A DNA stretch of 64,000 nucleotides from Blastopirellula retiformator (GCF_007859755.1 NZ_SJPF01000002.1:751995-815994), one strand, 5' to 3'; shown: positions 42,004 through 51,176, counted from the first letter of the stretch. Program-made: numbers and translations. Notes: generated by a model not told the origin, from the letters alone.

Positions 42004-43734
42004 ATGCCTGCTGAACCTTCTGAGAACTCCGAATTGCACAGCAGTCGCTGGTTCGCCCCCGACAGCCTCCGCGGCTTCGGTCATCGCTCGCGGCTGAAAG
42101 GGATGGGCTACGATGACGAGGACTTTCGCGGCAAGCCGGTCGTCGCGATCCTGAACACGTGGAGCGATCTGAACACCTGTCATTCGCACTTTCCGGAACG
42201 GGTCAAAGAGGTCAAGCGGGGCATCTTGCAGCGCGGCGGCTTTCCGGTTGAGATCCCGGTGATGTCGCTCGGCGAAATGATGATGAAGCCGACGACGATG
42301 CTCTATCGCAACCTGCTGGCGATGGAAACCGAAGAGGTCCTCCGCTGTCACCCGATCGACGCGGCGGTGCTGATGGGCGGTTGCGACAAGACCGTGCCGG
42401 CCCTGTTGATGGGCGCGATCTCGGCCAATCGCCCCGCCATCTTCTTGCCCGCCGGTCCGATGCTCCGGGCGCGCTGGAAAGATCAAACGCTCGGCAGCGG
42501 CAGCGACGCCTGGAAATACTGGGACGAACGCCGCGCCGGCAACCTGTGCGACGAGTCGTGGGGACAGATCGAGAACTGCATCGCTCGCTCGGCCGGCACC
42601 TGCATGACGATGGGAACCGCGTCGACCATGTCGGCGATCGCCGAATCGCTCGGTTTTACGCTGCCGGGCGCCTCGTCGGTTCCGGCGGTCATCGCCGAAC
42701 ATTCGCGTCTGGCGGTCGCCACCGGGCGCCGCGCAGTCGAAATGGCGCTGGCCGACCTGCGACCTTCCTCCTTCCTTTCGCCGACCTCCTTCGACAATTC
42801 AATCGTCACCAGCATGGCGATCGGCGGCTCGACCAACGCGATCGTTCACATCATCGCCATGGCCCGCCGTGCCGGCATTGAACTGACGCTGGAGCGGTTC
42901 GACGAACTGTCGCGCACCACGCCGGTGCTGGCCAACATCCGCCCGGCCGGCAAGTTCCTGATGGAAGATTTCTTCGACTCCGGCGGACTGCCGGCGCTAC
43001 TGAAGGAACTAGGCGAGCACATCGACGGGACGCGGCAGACGGTCAACGGGCAGACCCTGGCCGAGAACATCTCTGCCGCCGAAGTGATCGATGCCGACAT
43101 CATTCGGCCGCTCGACAATCCAATTTCGGCAACCGGCGGCACGTTTGTCTTGCGGGGCAATCTCGCTCCGTCCGGCTGCGTGATCAAGCCAACCGCCGCC
43201 TCACCGCGATTGCTGGACCACACCGGCCCGGCGGTCGTATTTGACGACTACGCCAGGCTGAAGGCGAAGCTCAACGATCCCGCATCCGGCATCACCGGCG
43301 ACTCGGTCTTGATCTTGCGCAATGCTGGACCGCAAGGCGGCCCCGGTTTTCCGGAATGGGGCATGTTGCCGATCCCCGATCACCTGCTGAAGCAAGGGGT
43401 CCGCGATCTTGTCCGAATCTCCGACGCCCGGATGAGCGGCACCAGCTATGGCGCCTGCGTATTACACATCGCGCCGGAAGCGGCGGTCGGCGGACCGCTG
43501 GGCCTGGTACAGACTGGCGATCTGATTCAATTGAACGTCGCTGAGCGCAGTCTGAACCTGTTGGTCGACGACGACGAACTGGCGCGACGACGCGCCGCCT
43601 GGAAACCTCGCCCTCCGCGGTACACCCGCGGTTATGGAGCGATGTTCCTGAAGCACGTCACCCAGGCTGACGTCGGCTGCGATTTTGATTTCCTTCATCA
43701 CGGCGACGAAACGCCCGACCCCGATATTTTCTGA
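42004..43734 (+). CDS. IlvD/Edd-family sugar-acid dehydratase
   Basis: The 576-residue enzyme removes water from an aldonic acid to give a 2-keto-3-deoxy acid. The Fe-S ligand cysteines are visible in WSDLNTCHSHFPERV, VLMGGCDKTVPALLMG and ARSAGTCMTMGTASTM; also SISIGGSTNA-like SMAIGGSTNAIVHIIA, and the C-terminal DARMSGTSYGACVLHIAPEA. Residue pattern and neighbours (GntP permease and DapA-like protein) favour an arabonate/xylonate/gluconate-type dehydratase over IlvD in amino acid synthesis. The substrate cannot be fixed from sequence. ATG 42004. Confidence 0.88.
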   Translation: MPAEPSENSELHSSRWFAPDSLRGFGHRSRLKGMGYDDEDFRGKPVVAILNTWSDLNTCHSHFPERVKEVKRGILQRGGFPVEIPVMSLGEMMMKPTTMLYRNLLAMETEEVLRCHPIDAAVLMGGCDKTVPALLMGAISANRPAIFLPAGPMLRARWKDQTLGSGSDAWKYWDERRAGNLCDESWGQIENCIARSAGTCMTMGTASTMSAIAESLGFTLPGASSVPAVIAEHSRLAVATGRRAVEMALADLRPSSFLSPTSFDNSIVTSMAIGGSTNAIVHIIAMARRAGIELTLERFDELSRTTPVLANIRPAGKFLMEDFFDSGGLPALLKELGEHIDGTRQTVNGQTLAENISAAEVIDADIIRPLDNPISATGGTFVLRGNLAPSGCVIKPTAASPRLLDHTGPAVVFDDYARLKAKLNDPASGITGDSVLILRNAGPQGGPGFPEWGMLPIPDHLLKQGVRDLVRISDARMSGTSYGACVLHIAPEAAVGGPLGLVQTGDLIQLNVAERSLNLLVDDDELARRRAAWKPRPPRYTRGYGAMFLKHVTQADVGCDFDFLHHGDETPDPDIF

Positions 43735-43763
43735 GACAGACCCTGCAAGGACCAGAATTGGCC

Positions 43764-44666
43764 ATGGATACCAAACCGCTTACCGCTGAAACCATCTGCC
43801 GTTCCGTCTGGGCGGTCCCGTCGTTGGCCCGCAATAGCGAAGGGGCGCTCGACGTCGCGGAAAATGCGAAGCTGATCAAGCACATCGAGCAAGGCGGCAT
43901 CTCGACGCTGCTCTATGGCGGCAACGCGATCTTCTATCATCTGACGCTCGCCGAGTATCGATCGGCGCTTGAGTTGATCAGCACGACCGCCGCCGACGAC
44001 ACGCTGGTCATTCCGGCAATCGGTCCGGCCTTCGGCACGATGCTCGACCAGGTCGACATCCTGCTCGACTTCAATTTTCCGAACGTCATGCTGTTGCCGC
44101 AGCGCGACGTCGTCTCGTCGCCCGGCATCGCTTCGGCGGTTCGCAAAGTCGCTGAGAAGCTGGGCAAGCCCGTCGTGCTGTATCTGAAGTACGACGGCAC
44201 GGTTTCGGTCGAAGACGCCGCCGCGCTGGCGAGCGACGGCGTTATCTCGGCGATCAAGTACGCCGTCGTTCGCAAAGACTACACCCAAGACGACTACTTG
44301 CGCAGCCTGACCGACCAGATCGACAAGAGCCTGATCTTAAGCGGCCTGGGTGATCAACCGGCGATCGTCCACATGCGTGACTTTGGTCTGGGCGGCTTCA
44401 CGACCGGCTGCGGCTGCATCTTCCCGCAGATGTCGACTGACCTGCTCGCCGCCATTCACGCCGAAAAGTGGGACGAAGCGGAAGCGATCCGCGAGCGTTT
44501 CCTGCCGCTGGAACAACTCCGCGATTCGCTCGGCCCGATCAGCATCTTGCACCGCGCCACCGAACTGGCCGGCATCGCCCAGACCGGACCGATCATTCCA
44601 CTGCTGTCGGAACCGGCCGAGTCGGTCAGAGAAGAAATCGCCGCCGCGCTGCACCAGATGAAGTAG
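43764..44666 (+). CDS. DapA-family aldolase/dehydratase
   Basis: I chose ATG 43764 (MDTKPLTAETICRSVWAVPS); TTG at 43758 is an alternative with better RBS spacing. The TIM-barrel protein belongs to the dihydrodipicolinate synthase/NAL superfamily: GGISTLLYGGNAIFYHLTLA, PVVLYLKYDGT, and the Schiff-base lysine in DGVISAIKYAVVRKDY. The family's GxxGE is altered to YGGNA, which argues against lysine synthesis. With the dehydratase 30 bases upstream it probably cleaves or dehydrates a 2-keto-3-deoxy sugar acid. Confidence 0.85.
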   Translation: MDTKPLTAETICRSVWAVPSLARNSEGALDVAENAKLIKHIEQGGISTLLYGGNAIFYHLTLAEYRSALELISTTAADDTLVIPAIGPAFGTMLDQVDILLDFNFPNVMLLPQRDVVSSPGIASAVRKVAEKLGKPVVLYLKYDGTVSVEDAAALASDGVISAIKYAVVRKDYTQDDYLRSLTDQIDKSLILSGLGDQPAIVHMRDFGLGGFTTGCGCIFPQMSTDLLAAIHAEKWDEAEAIRERFLPLEQLRDSLGPISILHRATELAGIAQTGPIIPLLSEPAESVREEIAAALHQMK

Positions 44667-44777
44667 CCGCGACGATCATGCTACTTCGCTACGCTCCGCC
44701 AGATTCAGCCGATTCGAGAATCGACCACATCTCGGCGGCGGGATATGGGAGTTGCTTGACGGTAGTGAGGACTGATT

Positions 44778-45149
44778 ATGACTGCGATCTGTATCAAGTG
44801 TGGAGCAAAGAAATCGTTTCCGTACAACAAGTGCGGCGAGTGTGCGTTTGATCCTCAGTTGGCCCGTGAAGATCTAGTGAAGAGCGTCTGCCTTTCATCG
44901 GGACGTTACGGTTCTCAATTCGAGAAGGAAAAATATGACGACGAATTGAACAGTTACTCTGCTCAACTTCGATCCGGACTCAGTGTCGAGTATGATCAAG
45001 AGGAAATCGAACGATTGGACATGCAGTTGACGGAAGTCGAGGAACTTGATGACAAGCCGATCTTCAAATATCTGCTCCGAGTATTCTTGCCTGGAATTCT
45101 CTTGTTGCTGTTTCTAATTGGTGTGTTGGTCGTGCTGAAATGGCGATGA
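44778..45149 (+). CDS. Zinc-ribbon protein with C-terminal membrane anchor
   Basis: The protein begins MTAICIKCGAKKSFPYNKCG ECAFDPQL. CIKC and CGEC form a zinc ribbon. A charged helical region follows (EEIERLDMQLTEVEELDD), then a C-terminal membrane helix (FLPGILLLLFLIGVLVVL). GC is lower than in the operon before it. Function unknown; it opens a variable region with toxin remnants. Confidence 0.65.
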   Translation: MTAICIKCGAKKSFPYNKCGECAFDPQLAREDLVKSVCLSSGRYGSQFEKEKYDDELNSYSAQLRSGLSVEYDQEEIERLDMQLTEVEELDDKPIFKYLLRVFLPGILLLLFLIGVLVVLKWR

Positions 45150-45174
45150 TTTGGCGCCCCAAATGGAGACCGCC

Positions 45175-45545
45175 ATGTCTTCTTCACCAATAGCTCGAAC
45201 TCCCTAACGGCGAGTCCCCTGGCTCTATCTCGTCGGCTGCCTGCTGATTTTGGCAGGCGTCGCGACGCCGCTCTGTAGAGAAAAGGCCCGCGTCCCGAAT
45301 GGCTCAGAGAACGACAGAAGCAACAGGAAGGGCTGTTGCTGGGAAGTGATGGCAGACCGAAGGGGATGTCACCAGCGAACCCGTTGCCGAAGAATTCAGC
45401 GTTCAACAAGAGCTTGAAGCAGAAGCCAAAGCCGCCGCCGTCAGGCGTGCCGGTGTTCAAGCCGTGGAAGCCTGCTGAACCGGCACGCTTTCAGCCATTC
45501 AAACCGGCTCAGCCTGCGAAGATCGTGATGCAAAAGCCGAAGTAA
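45175..45545 (+). pseudogene. Broken membrane protein with basic Pro-rich tail
   Basis: The frame starts MSSSPIARTP, hits TAA, then continues RRVPWLYLVGCLLILAGVAT, a membrane helix. Near the AGAGAAAAG run the sense shifts frame and goes on as RPEWLRERQKQQEGLLLGSD to a tail VFKPWKPAEPARFQPFKPAQ and a stop at 45545. A shorter paralogous tail lies at 46910-47080. One stop plus one frameshift make this non-functional unless the tail is expressed alone (TTG at 45336). Confidence 0.55.
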
Positions 45546-45546
45546 C

Positions 45547-46251
45547 TTACCACTTCCAAGCGTGAACTTCGCTGGTGCCATCGAATCCAGCACGTTTCAG
45601 TAGGGCTGCAAGCCTGTAGTCAACGGTGACATTATTGTCTTCGCTACCGCCCTCTGTCTGATCGCCACCGCTAAAGAAGCTATCAGACTTTCTTTTGGCA
45701 AATAACTTCTCGCCTTCTTGCGATAGTGCTGGCAAGTCTGCCTCGGCTGCATGGGCAACAGCTTTGTATAGTTCATGCGTTTGAACTGCCAAATGACTGC
45801 CAGCTTCACGAAGCTGCTCCATTCCCTGTTCCCACGATTCACCATTCCATGAATCGAATAGCCAATCCCCCAAAACAACGTCCAAGAGACGGTCGCTTTC
45901 AAAACCCTCGCTAGAAACGCCAATGGAAGGCGGCTTGCCAATCAGATAAGCAACGAAGGCCACCCGTTCAGCTGGCACGTCAGCGGATTTGCCATCACCA
46001 TTGCCGACCGCCAATACTGTTGCCCAATCATCCGCAAAACCGCTTACAGCCTCAGATAATGACTCTGACGGATCGGTTCCCATTCGCCATTCAATAAGAC
46101 CTTTCATCAAGCGACACTTGAAAGCTTCGCTGCAATTGATTGTGGCAAGGTAATAGTTCTCTGACTCTTTTGCAGCATGCATTCCATCGGTCGATGCTGC
46201 ATTGGCCACCTTGCCGAAGAATTCGATCATCTGTTCTGCTGTCATCGCCAT
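45547..46251 (-). CDS. Putative immunity protein for nuclease toxin
   Basis: The 234-residue soluble protein starts five bases after the stop of the nuclease-toxin remnant on the same strand, the usual toxin/immunity order. It is acidic and helical (LMKGLIEWRMGTDPSESLSE; ESWEQGMEQLREAGSHLAVQ), with a C-terminal NNVTVDYRLAALLKRAGFDG. Immunity proteins are often acidic and fast-evolving, and I recognise no family. Low GC relative to the flanks supports horizontal origin. Confidence 0.55.
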   Translation of the reverse strand: MAMTAEQMIEFFGKVANAASTDGMHAAKESENYYLATINCSEAFKCRLMKGLIEWRMGTDPSESLSEAVSGFADDWATVLAVGNGDGKSADVPAERVAFVAYLIGKPPSIGVSSEGFESDRLLDVVLGDWLFDSWNGESWEQGMEQLREAGSHLAVQTHELYKAVAHAAEADLPALSQEGEKLFAKRKSDSFFSGGDQTEGGSEDNNVTVDYRLAALLKRAGFDGTSEVHAWKW

Positions 46252-46256
46252 TGGTA

Positions 46257-46729
46257 TTACCTTGGAACTGCTTTCACCTTGGGCCAGCCTACCGGAAGCT
46301 CGAGAATTCTACCACTTCTGTAGAAGGTGGCAAAGCTCTCCAGTTGTCCTCTACGTGCATCCTTCAATAACTGTTGAGCGAGAGCATCATGCGTTCCATC
46401 TCCATATTGCAGATAGCGTTGGAGGCGGCTCGTATTGTACTGCAAACTGCCCTGCCGCAGGTTTCCTTTGTACGTCTTCAGGAGCGAGAGATACTTGCCG
46501 TGCTTTGCCTCAACGACTGCGTAGCGACTGCCGTTGTGGAATATCAGATCCAAGCCTTGGTTGCCCTGTAGTGAAAGGAAACATCCTGCAATTCGTATCC
46601 GAGCCGCTTCATCTCTCGGAACGAATGAACAACTCCCTTTGCTTCGCTGAGCGTACCTGACGCCCTGACCTGATTTAGCAATGCCTGCCGCTGCTGGGCA
46701 CCGCCGTATCTCGCAAAATCTCTTGTGAT
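46257..46729 (-). pseudogene. Frameshifted PD-(D/E)XK nuclease toxin domain
   Basis: The second part (46257-46553) reads LDLIFHNGSRYAVVEAKHGK with Asp and the E-x-K motif, then KGNLRQGSLQYNTSRLQRYL, matching the Q-S-...-R end of restriction-endonuclease-type polymorphic toxins. The first part, in another frame, reads DFARYGGAQQRQALLNQVRA, then SEAKGVVHSFREMKRLGYEL QDVSFHY. Adding one base after HY would join them as HY-x-GNQGLDLIFH. The 5' side runs into an inverted-repeat element at 46730, so the delivery part is missing. Confidence 0.65.
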
Positions 46730-46886
46730 AAAAAAGGTGTCAGGACTCTTTGTTTCGAGAGTCCTTCCCTTTCTTCGGCCTGCCGTGGGGGCGGAGGGTG
46801 GAATCTAGGTTCACGCGGCGAGCGGTTGATTGGTCCAGTCGGAGTCGCCGACCGGGAGGAATAAAGAGTCCTGACACCTTTTTTTT
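46730..46886. repeat. Family E inverted-repeat element
   Basis: The left end AAAAAAGGTGTCAGGACTCT (46730) and right end AAAGAGTCCTGACACCTTTT (46863) are inverted repeats of about 22 bp around a 110-bp interior. It interrupts the sequence between the nuclease toxin remnant and the paralogous tail ORF. Confidence 0.8.
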
Positions 46887-46909
46887 CGTCCGTCATCGGG
46901 CTGTCGAAA

Positions 46910-47080
46910 ATGAACCCGTTGCCGAGAGATTCAGCGGTGAACAAGAGCTTGAGCAAAAAGCCGAAGTCGCCGCCGTCAGGCGTGCCGGTGTTCAAGCCGT
47001 GGAAGCCTGCTCAACCGGCCAAGCTGCAACCGTTCAAACCGGCTCAGCCTGCGAAGATCGTGATGCAGAAGGCGAAGTGA
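46910..47080 (+). CDS. Basic Pro-rich tail ORF, paralog of 45336-45545
   Basis: The 56-codon frame reads MNPLPRDSAVNKSLSKKPKS, then PPSGVPVFKPWKPAQPAKLQ and a FKPAQPAKIVMQKAK end. It matches the tail of the broken membrane protein at 45175-45545 with about ten changes. The segment upstream was replaced by the family E element, so this is probably a non-functional duplicate. It stops two bases from the convergent immunity-type gene. Confidence 0.35.
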   Translation: MNPLPRDSAVNKSLSKKPKSPPSGVPVFKPWKPAQPAKLQPFKPAQPAKIVMQKAK

Positions 47081-47081
47081 A

Positions 47082-47327
47082 CTACTTCTTTGACAAGAAG
47101 TTTGAGACCATTCGAGAAGCATCGGACGAAGCATCCTTCGACCGAACCGACGTCGGGTGATCCTGAATCCATTGTTGCCAGGCATCAATGTCTTCACCGA
47201 AATCTTGGCCAGTGTGTAACTTCAATTGTTCGTATGCCTCCTTCTTCGGCAAGTATTCCCGCCGCCTTGGTTCGATCTCTCCCTTGAAATTTAGGAGTAG
47301 ACCTTGGAGAAGCGTAAGTCGTGACAT
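47082..47327 (-). CDS. Putative immunity protein for zincin toxin, 81 aa
   Basis: I chose ATG 47327 because AGGAG lies seven bases upstream. The protein begins MSRLTLLQGLLLNFKGEIEP and contains KLHTGQDFGEDIDAWQQWIQ. The pattern TGQDFG-D-x-x-W-x-x-W is a short motif widespread in planctomycete proteins. It begins 32 bases after the zincin toxin stop on the same strand, as expected for an immunity gene. Its role is inferred from the arrangement. Confidence 0.55.
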   Translation of the reverse strand: MSRLTLLQGLLLNFKGEIEPRRREYLPKKEAYEQLKLHTGQDFGEDIDAWQQWIQDHPTSVRSKDASSDASRMVSNFLSKK

Positions 47328-47359
47328 GTTTGGTCTCCTGATGTTTGTGATTTTTGCGA

Positions 47360-48328
47360 CTAGTTGCCACGGAATCCTGACAGCCAATCGTTGATGTATC
47401 GTGTTGATGCAGCACGCTGCTGCGGCGAAAGCCCTCCGAGATAGTTTTCGACACGTCGCAAAGCAAGCAACTCCGTTGTCACTTCCTCCAACGCATAAAG
47501 ATCACTTCCGAACGGCTTGGCTAAGAAGTAATCGTCATAGGCTTGAACGAAGTTCCCGCCCCTATCTCGCAGAACATTGTTGTACCGCTGAGCGTGAATC
47601 AACTCGTGCGTAGCTTCGAGGATTTGGCCAGTGCGATTCCTTCCGAAGGCATTCTCGCCAATATGAAGAATGCGACGACCTGCAAGGTCAACATCGAAGT
47701 ATGACGATCCTCGAACATAGCGAACTTCATCCACCACATCGAAAAGCCTGACATTCGACGCTTTGGCAGCTTCTTCCGCCATTGCCAAGGCCCGTTGCGA
47801 ACGAGCGCCAGTACCAAACGCAAACGGCTCACCACGGAACTTGCCTGTAACTCTTGCTGGGGCAATTCTTGAACTAGCCCTCGCTGCCGCAATCCCTCCG
47901 GCAATTCCGGTAGTAATCTCAACCGTCGCCACTGAAATGTCAGCCGAAAGGACAATGTCTTGCGCAAGCTCATCGCCTGTCCCCTGGGCAATCACGTAGG
48001 TGATTGGAGTCAACGTATCATTGTCGAAGTGGCCCGTCCAGCGTCCGGCATCTTTGACCCCTTCATCGACAGCTCGGACGACCGTGTAGCCTGCACCAAC
48101 CACGACGGCTGCTTGTGCAGCACCTGTTATCGAAAAGGTAGCCGCAGTGCTTATAGCAATTGGCCCTGATAGTGGTAGCGTCGCTACGGCCACGACAACA
48201 ATAACGAGCGAAGAAAAGGGAACGGGGTCGAATGGCACGAGCTTAAGCCGTTGCCCCTCTTTTTGCTTGCCCGATTGCCTCGATTTTTGGTAGAAATATG
48301 TCCAGGTATGCCGTGGGTGAATTCCCAC
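47360..48328 (-). CDS. Zincin-type toxin domain protein (HELIH)
   Basis: A long hydrophobic stretch (FSSLVIVVVAVATLPLSGPI; TAATFSITGAAQAAVVVGAG) near residues 40-90 could pass or insert into a membrane, as in pre-toxin regions. The C-terminal part has the zincin motif in ATHELIHAQRYNNVLRD and LLALRRVENYLGGLSPQQRA. It looks like the C-terminal effector of a polymorphic toxin without the long delivery part. The start is uncertain: GTG 48328 or an internal GTG near 48241. An immunity-type gene follows. Confidence 0.6.
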   Translation of the reverse strand: MGIHPRHTWTYFYQKSRQSGKQKEGQRLKLVPFDPVPFSSLVIVVVAVATLPLSGPIAISTAATFSITGAAQAAVVVGAGYTVVRAVDEGVKDAGRWTGHFDNDTLTPITYVIAQGTGDELAQDIVLSADISVATVEITTGIAGGIAAARASSRIAPARVTGKFRGEPFAFGTGARSQRALAMAEEAAKASNVRLFDVVDEVRYVRGSSYFDVDLAGRRILHIGENAFGRNRTGQILEATHELIHAQRYNNVLRDRGGNFVQAYDDYFLAKPFGSDLYALEEVTTELLALRRVENYLGGLSPQQRAASTRYINDWLSGFRGN

Positions 48329-48878
48329 GAGTGATTTGCAGGATTTTGCCTTTCACCGACCCCGTGGAGACGGGGAGTGATCTTGCCGCCGGGTGACTTT
48401 GCTTCTGATTTGAGGACGGGAGCAAACGTAAGCCCAACGAAGAGACCAATCGCCTGCGATTTTGTGGGGTGTTAGCTGGGTGGGTCTTCGTTGCCTATTT
48501 GCGTGCGCGTCTTTTGGGGGACGTTGTTTTTTTCGGTGTACGCGCGGTTCGAGCTTAGCGTGATTGGGAGGTGCTTTTGGTAGAGATCGCCTGGCGGAAC
48601 GAAAGACCTGTAGTGAGAAGAGGTTGCGTCGATTCTTGCCCGCAGTCGAGCTGGTGCCTACAAAAAAAGTGTGCGATCCAGTCCACTACGATTCAAAAAA
48701 CGAAACGGTCCAGTCCTGTGCCGTCCGCGCGAATCGGGGTCGTTCGTGCTTCGGCATTCGTCATTTTTTTCGCAGCGATTGCCCTATATGGAGGATAGAA
48801 TCGCAGTTATCCTAAAGACAGGGGCTCAGAAACAGCCGCTCACCCAACCTCCCCTCCCCCTTTCCCACCTCCGTGCCC
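48329..48878. other. Gap of 550 bases without supported gene
   Basis: A minus-strand frame (48243-48449, ending AKRGATA) upstream of the zincin gene might be a remnant of its delivery part, but the evidence is weak. The right half presumably holds the promoter of the DUF1592-type gene. No repeat family of this window occurs here. Confidence 0.4.
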
Positions 48879-51176
48879 ATGTTCTTGCGCGCCCACAGCG
48901 TTACCCTACTCTCCTTCCTGCTAGCGGTCGTTGCGATTTCCTCAGTTTCGGCCTTGGAGCCAGAAGCGGCCGACCATTTCGAAACCAAGATTCGGCCTCT
49001 GCTGGAGACCCACTGCGCCGCGTGTCACGATCCCGACGATCCCGACAACCACATTCGCTTTCTCCAGGCGAAAACGGCGCCGCAGATTCAACACTTGCGC
49101 AGCAGTTGGGGCAGCGTCGCAGCCCAGTTGCGCAACCGAACGATGCCGCCGTCCGACGAAGAGCAGCCGAGCGAACAGGAGCGGCTCGCCCTGGCCAACT
49201 GGATCGACGATCACTTGCGGGCGACTGCCTGCGAGCTTGGTCCGTATGCCGGCCAGGTGACAACCCGCCGGCTGAACCGCTTGGAGTACGAGAACACCAT
49301 CCGCGACCTGGTTGGCCCGCAGCTGGGTTATGCCGACAGCTTTCCGACCGATGGCGGCGGCGGCGAAGGTTTCAACAACAACGGCGAGACCCTATTCTTG
49401 CCGCCGATGTTGATGGAACGGTACGTCGAAGCGGCCCAGGAGATTCTGGACTCAGCAATCCTAACGCCCCCCTTGCGAGAAGAGTTTGCCAGCGATCAGT
49501 TGCTGCCTGCCGAACCGGCGAAAGCGGGAAAGCCGCGGATCCTGAAACCGGGCGCCGATCTCTCGGCCGGCCCAATCATCTACGTCAGCGGCGACTATGA
49601 GATTGCCGCCGAAGTGCGGAATCCAACAGGCCAAGAAGTAACGCTCGCCCTGAAGCTAGATGGTCTGCCGGCCGATCGCTTTACGCTGAAGTCCAACCAA
49701 GACCTGCAAACGCTGCAGACGAAGGTCCGCCTGGGACGTGGATTTCATGCGATTGGCATTCACAATCCCAAGCATCAATCCAGCGTCGAAGTCACCCGGC
49801 TGGTCATCCGTGAAGTTGGCATCAAGCGCCCCAAGCAGGCGCAGCAGTTTCACGATCGAATTTTTGAGGCGACCGACGGCAAGTACGAAAAAAACGCAAA
49901 AGCGGCCGAAGCGTTGATTCGCCGTTTCGCGACGCACGCGTTTCGCCGCCCGGTCGAGCAAGCCGAACTGGCGCCCTACCTCGCGCTGTTCGATCGCGCC
50001 GCCAAACGCAACGACCCGTACGAAGAATGCGTCAAGCTGGCGCTAAAAGGGATTCTCGTCTCTCCCCAGTTTTTGTTCCGGATCGAAGAGCGGCCGGCAT
50101 CGTCGGAACTCGAGCCAATTGACGACTACGAGCTGGCGACGCGTCTGTCGTACTTCCTGTGGTCAAGCATGCCCGATGAGCGACTGTTCGACCTGGCGAA
50201 GGCCAACAAGCTGCACGAAACGCCGGTCCTGCAGGCCGAAGTCCAGCGCATGCTGCAAGATCCGAAGGCGGAAATCTTTTTCGAGACCTTTACCGGTCAG
50301 TGGCTGGGGACTAAGGAAGTTGGCGGCAGCATCGCGCCCATCAATGGCAACTTCAAAGAAGTCTACTCCAACGAACTGGCGGCCGACTTTCGGGCCGAGG
50401 CGATTCAGCTGACCGCCTACATCGTTCGTGAGAACCGGCCGATCCTAGAGTTCCTTGACGCCGACTACTGCTTCCTCAACGAACGTTTGGCGAAGCATTA
50501 CAAGCTGCCGGCCGTCAAAGGACGTGAGCTGCGTAAAGTGGAAGTCAGCAACGGCCAGCGCGGCGGTTTGCTGGGGCTAGGCGGCGTGCACATGTTGACC
50601 TCTTACCCGCAGCGAACCAGTCCCGTGCTTCGCGGCGCGTGGGTGCTGGAGACGCTGCTTGGCACGCCGGTTCCCAGTCCGCCGGCCGACGTCCCGGCGC
50701 TGCCGACGAAAGTCAGCACGAAGAAAGACGCGAAGACTTTCCGTGAACAGCTTGAAAAGCATCGCGATAACCCGTCGTGCGCCGCCTGTCACGATCTGAT
50801 TGACCCAATCGGCTTTGGCCTCGACAACTATGACCTGTTCGGCCAATGGCGCGAAACTACCGAGAACGGCAAGCCGGTCGACGCCTCGGGACTGATGCCG
50901 TCGGGCGAAAAGTTCGCTGGGCCCAGCGAGCTGAAGAAGATTCTGCTCGATCGGAAGCAGGAATTCACTCGTCAGCTGAGCCGAAAAGTCTTAGGTTATG
51001 CGTTAGGGCGCAGTCTGGAAGATCCCGACAGCTGCACCATCGAGTCGCTCGTCACGTCGCTGGAAGAAAACGACTACCGAATGCAGACGTTGATCGAGCA
51101 GATCGTGCTGAGCACGCCCTTCCGCTATCGCCAGCAGACCGCCGCGATGACCGCTGCCCCGATGCCCGCCCACTAA
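48879..51176 (+). CDS. Secreted DUF1587/1592/1588/1585 protein with cytochrome-like N-terminus
   Basis: I chose ATG 48879 (MFLRAHSVTLLSFLLAVVAI), which gives a signal peptide. A cytochrome-c-like CAACHD (about residue 48) starts the mature part, followed by RLNRLEYENTIRDLVG (DUF1587), AFRRPVEQAELAPYLALFDR and LATRLSYFLWSSMPDERLFD (DUF1592), FRRTSPVLRGAWVLETLLGT-like QRTSPVLRGAWVLETLLG (DUF1588, second heme-like CAACHDLIDPIGFGLDNYD) and a DUF1585 end. Such proteins are abundant in planctomycetes and always paired with a DUF1552 gene, as here. Their reaction is unknown. Confidence 0.9.
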   Translation: MFLRAHSVTLLSFLLAVVAISSVSALEPEAADHFETKIRPLLETHCAACHDPDDPDNHIRFLQAKTAPQIQHLRSSWGSVAAQLRNRTMPPSDEEQPSEQERLALANWIDDHLRATACELGPYAGQVTTRRLNRLEYENTIRDLVGPQLGYADSFPTDGGGGEGFNNNGETLFLPPMLMERYVEAAQEILDSAILTPPLREEFASDQLLPAEPAKAGKPRILKPGADLSAGPIIYVSGDYEIAAEVRNPTGQEVTLALKLDGLPADRFTLKSNQDLQTLQTKVRLGRGFHAIGIHNPKHQSSVEVTRLVIREVGIKRPKQAQQFHDRIFEATDGKYEKNAKAAEALIRRFATHAFRRPVEQAELAPYLALFDRAAKRNDPYEECVKLALKGILVSPQFLFRIEERPASSELEPIDDYELATRLSYFLWSSMPDERLFDLAKANKLHETPVLQAEVQRMLQDPKAEIFFETFTGQWLGTKEVGGSIAPINGNFKEVYSNELAADFRAEAIQLTAYIVRENRPILEFLDADYCFLNERLAKHYKLPAVKGRELRKVEVSNGQRGGLLGLGGVHMLTSYPQRTSPVLRGAWVLETLLGTPVPSPPADVPALPTKVSTKKDAKTFREQLEKHRDNPSCAACHDLIDPIGFGLDNYDLFGQWRETTENGKPVDASGLMPSGEKFAGPSELKKILLDRKQEFTRQLSRKVLGYALGRSLEDPDSCTIESLVTSLEENDYRMQTLIEQIVLSTPFRYRQQTAAMTAAPMPAH

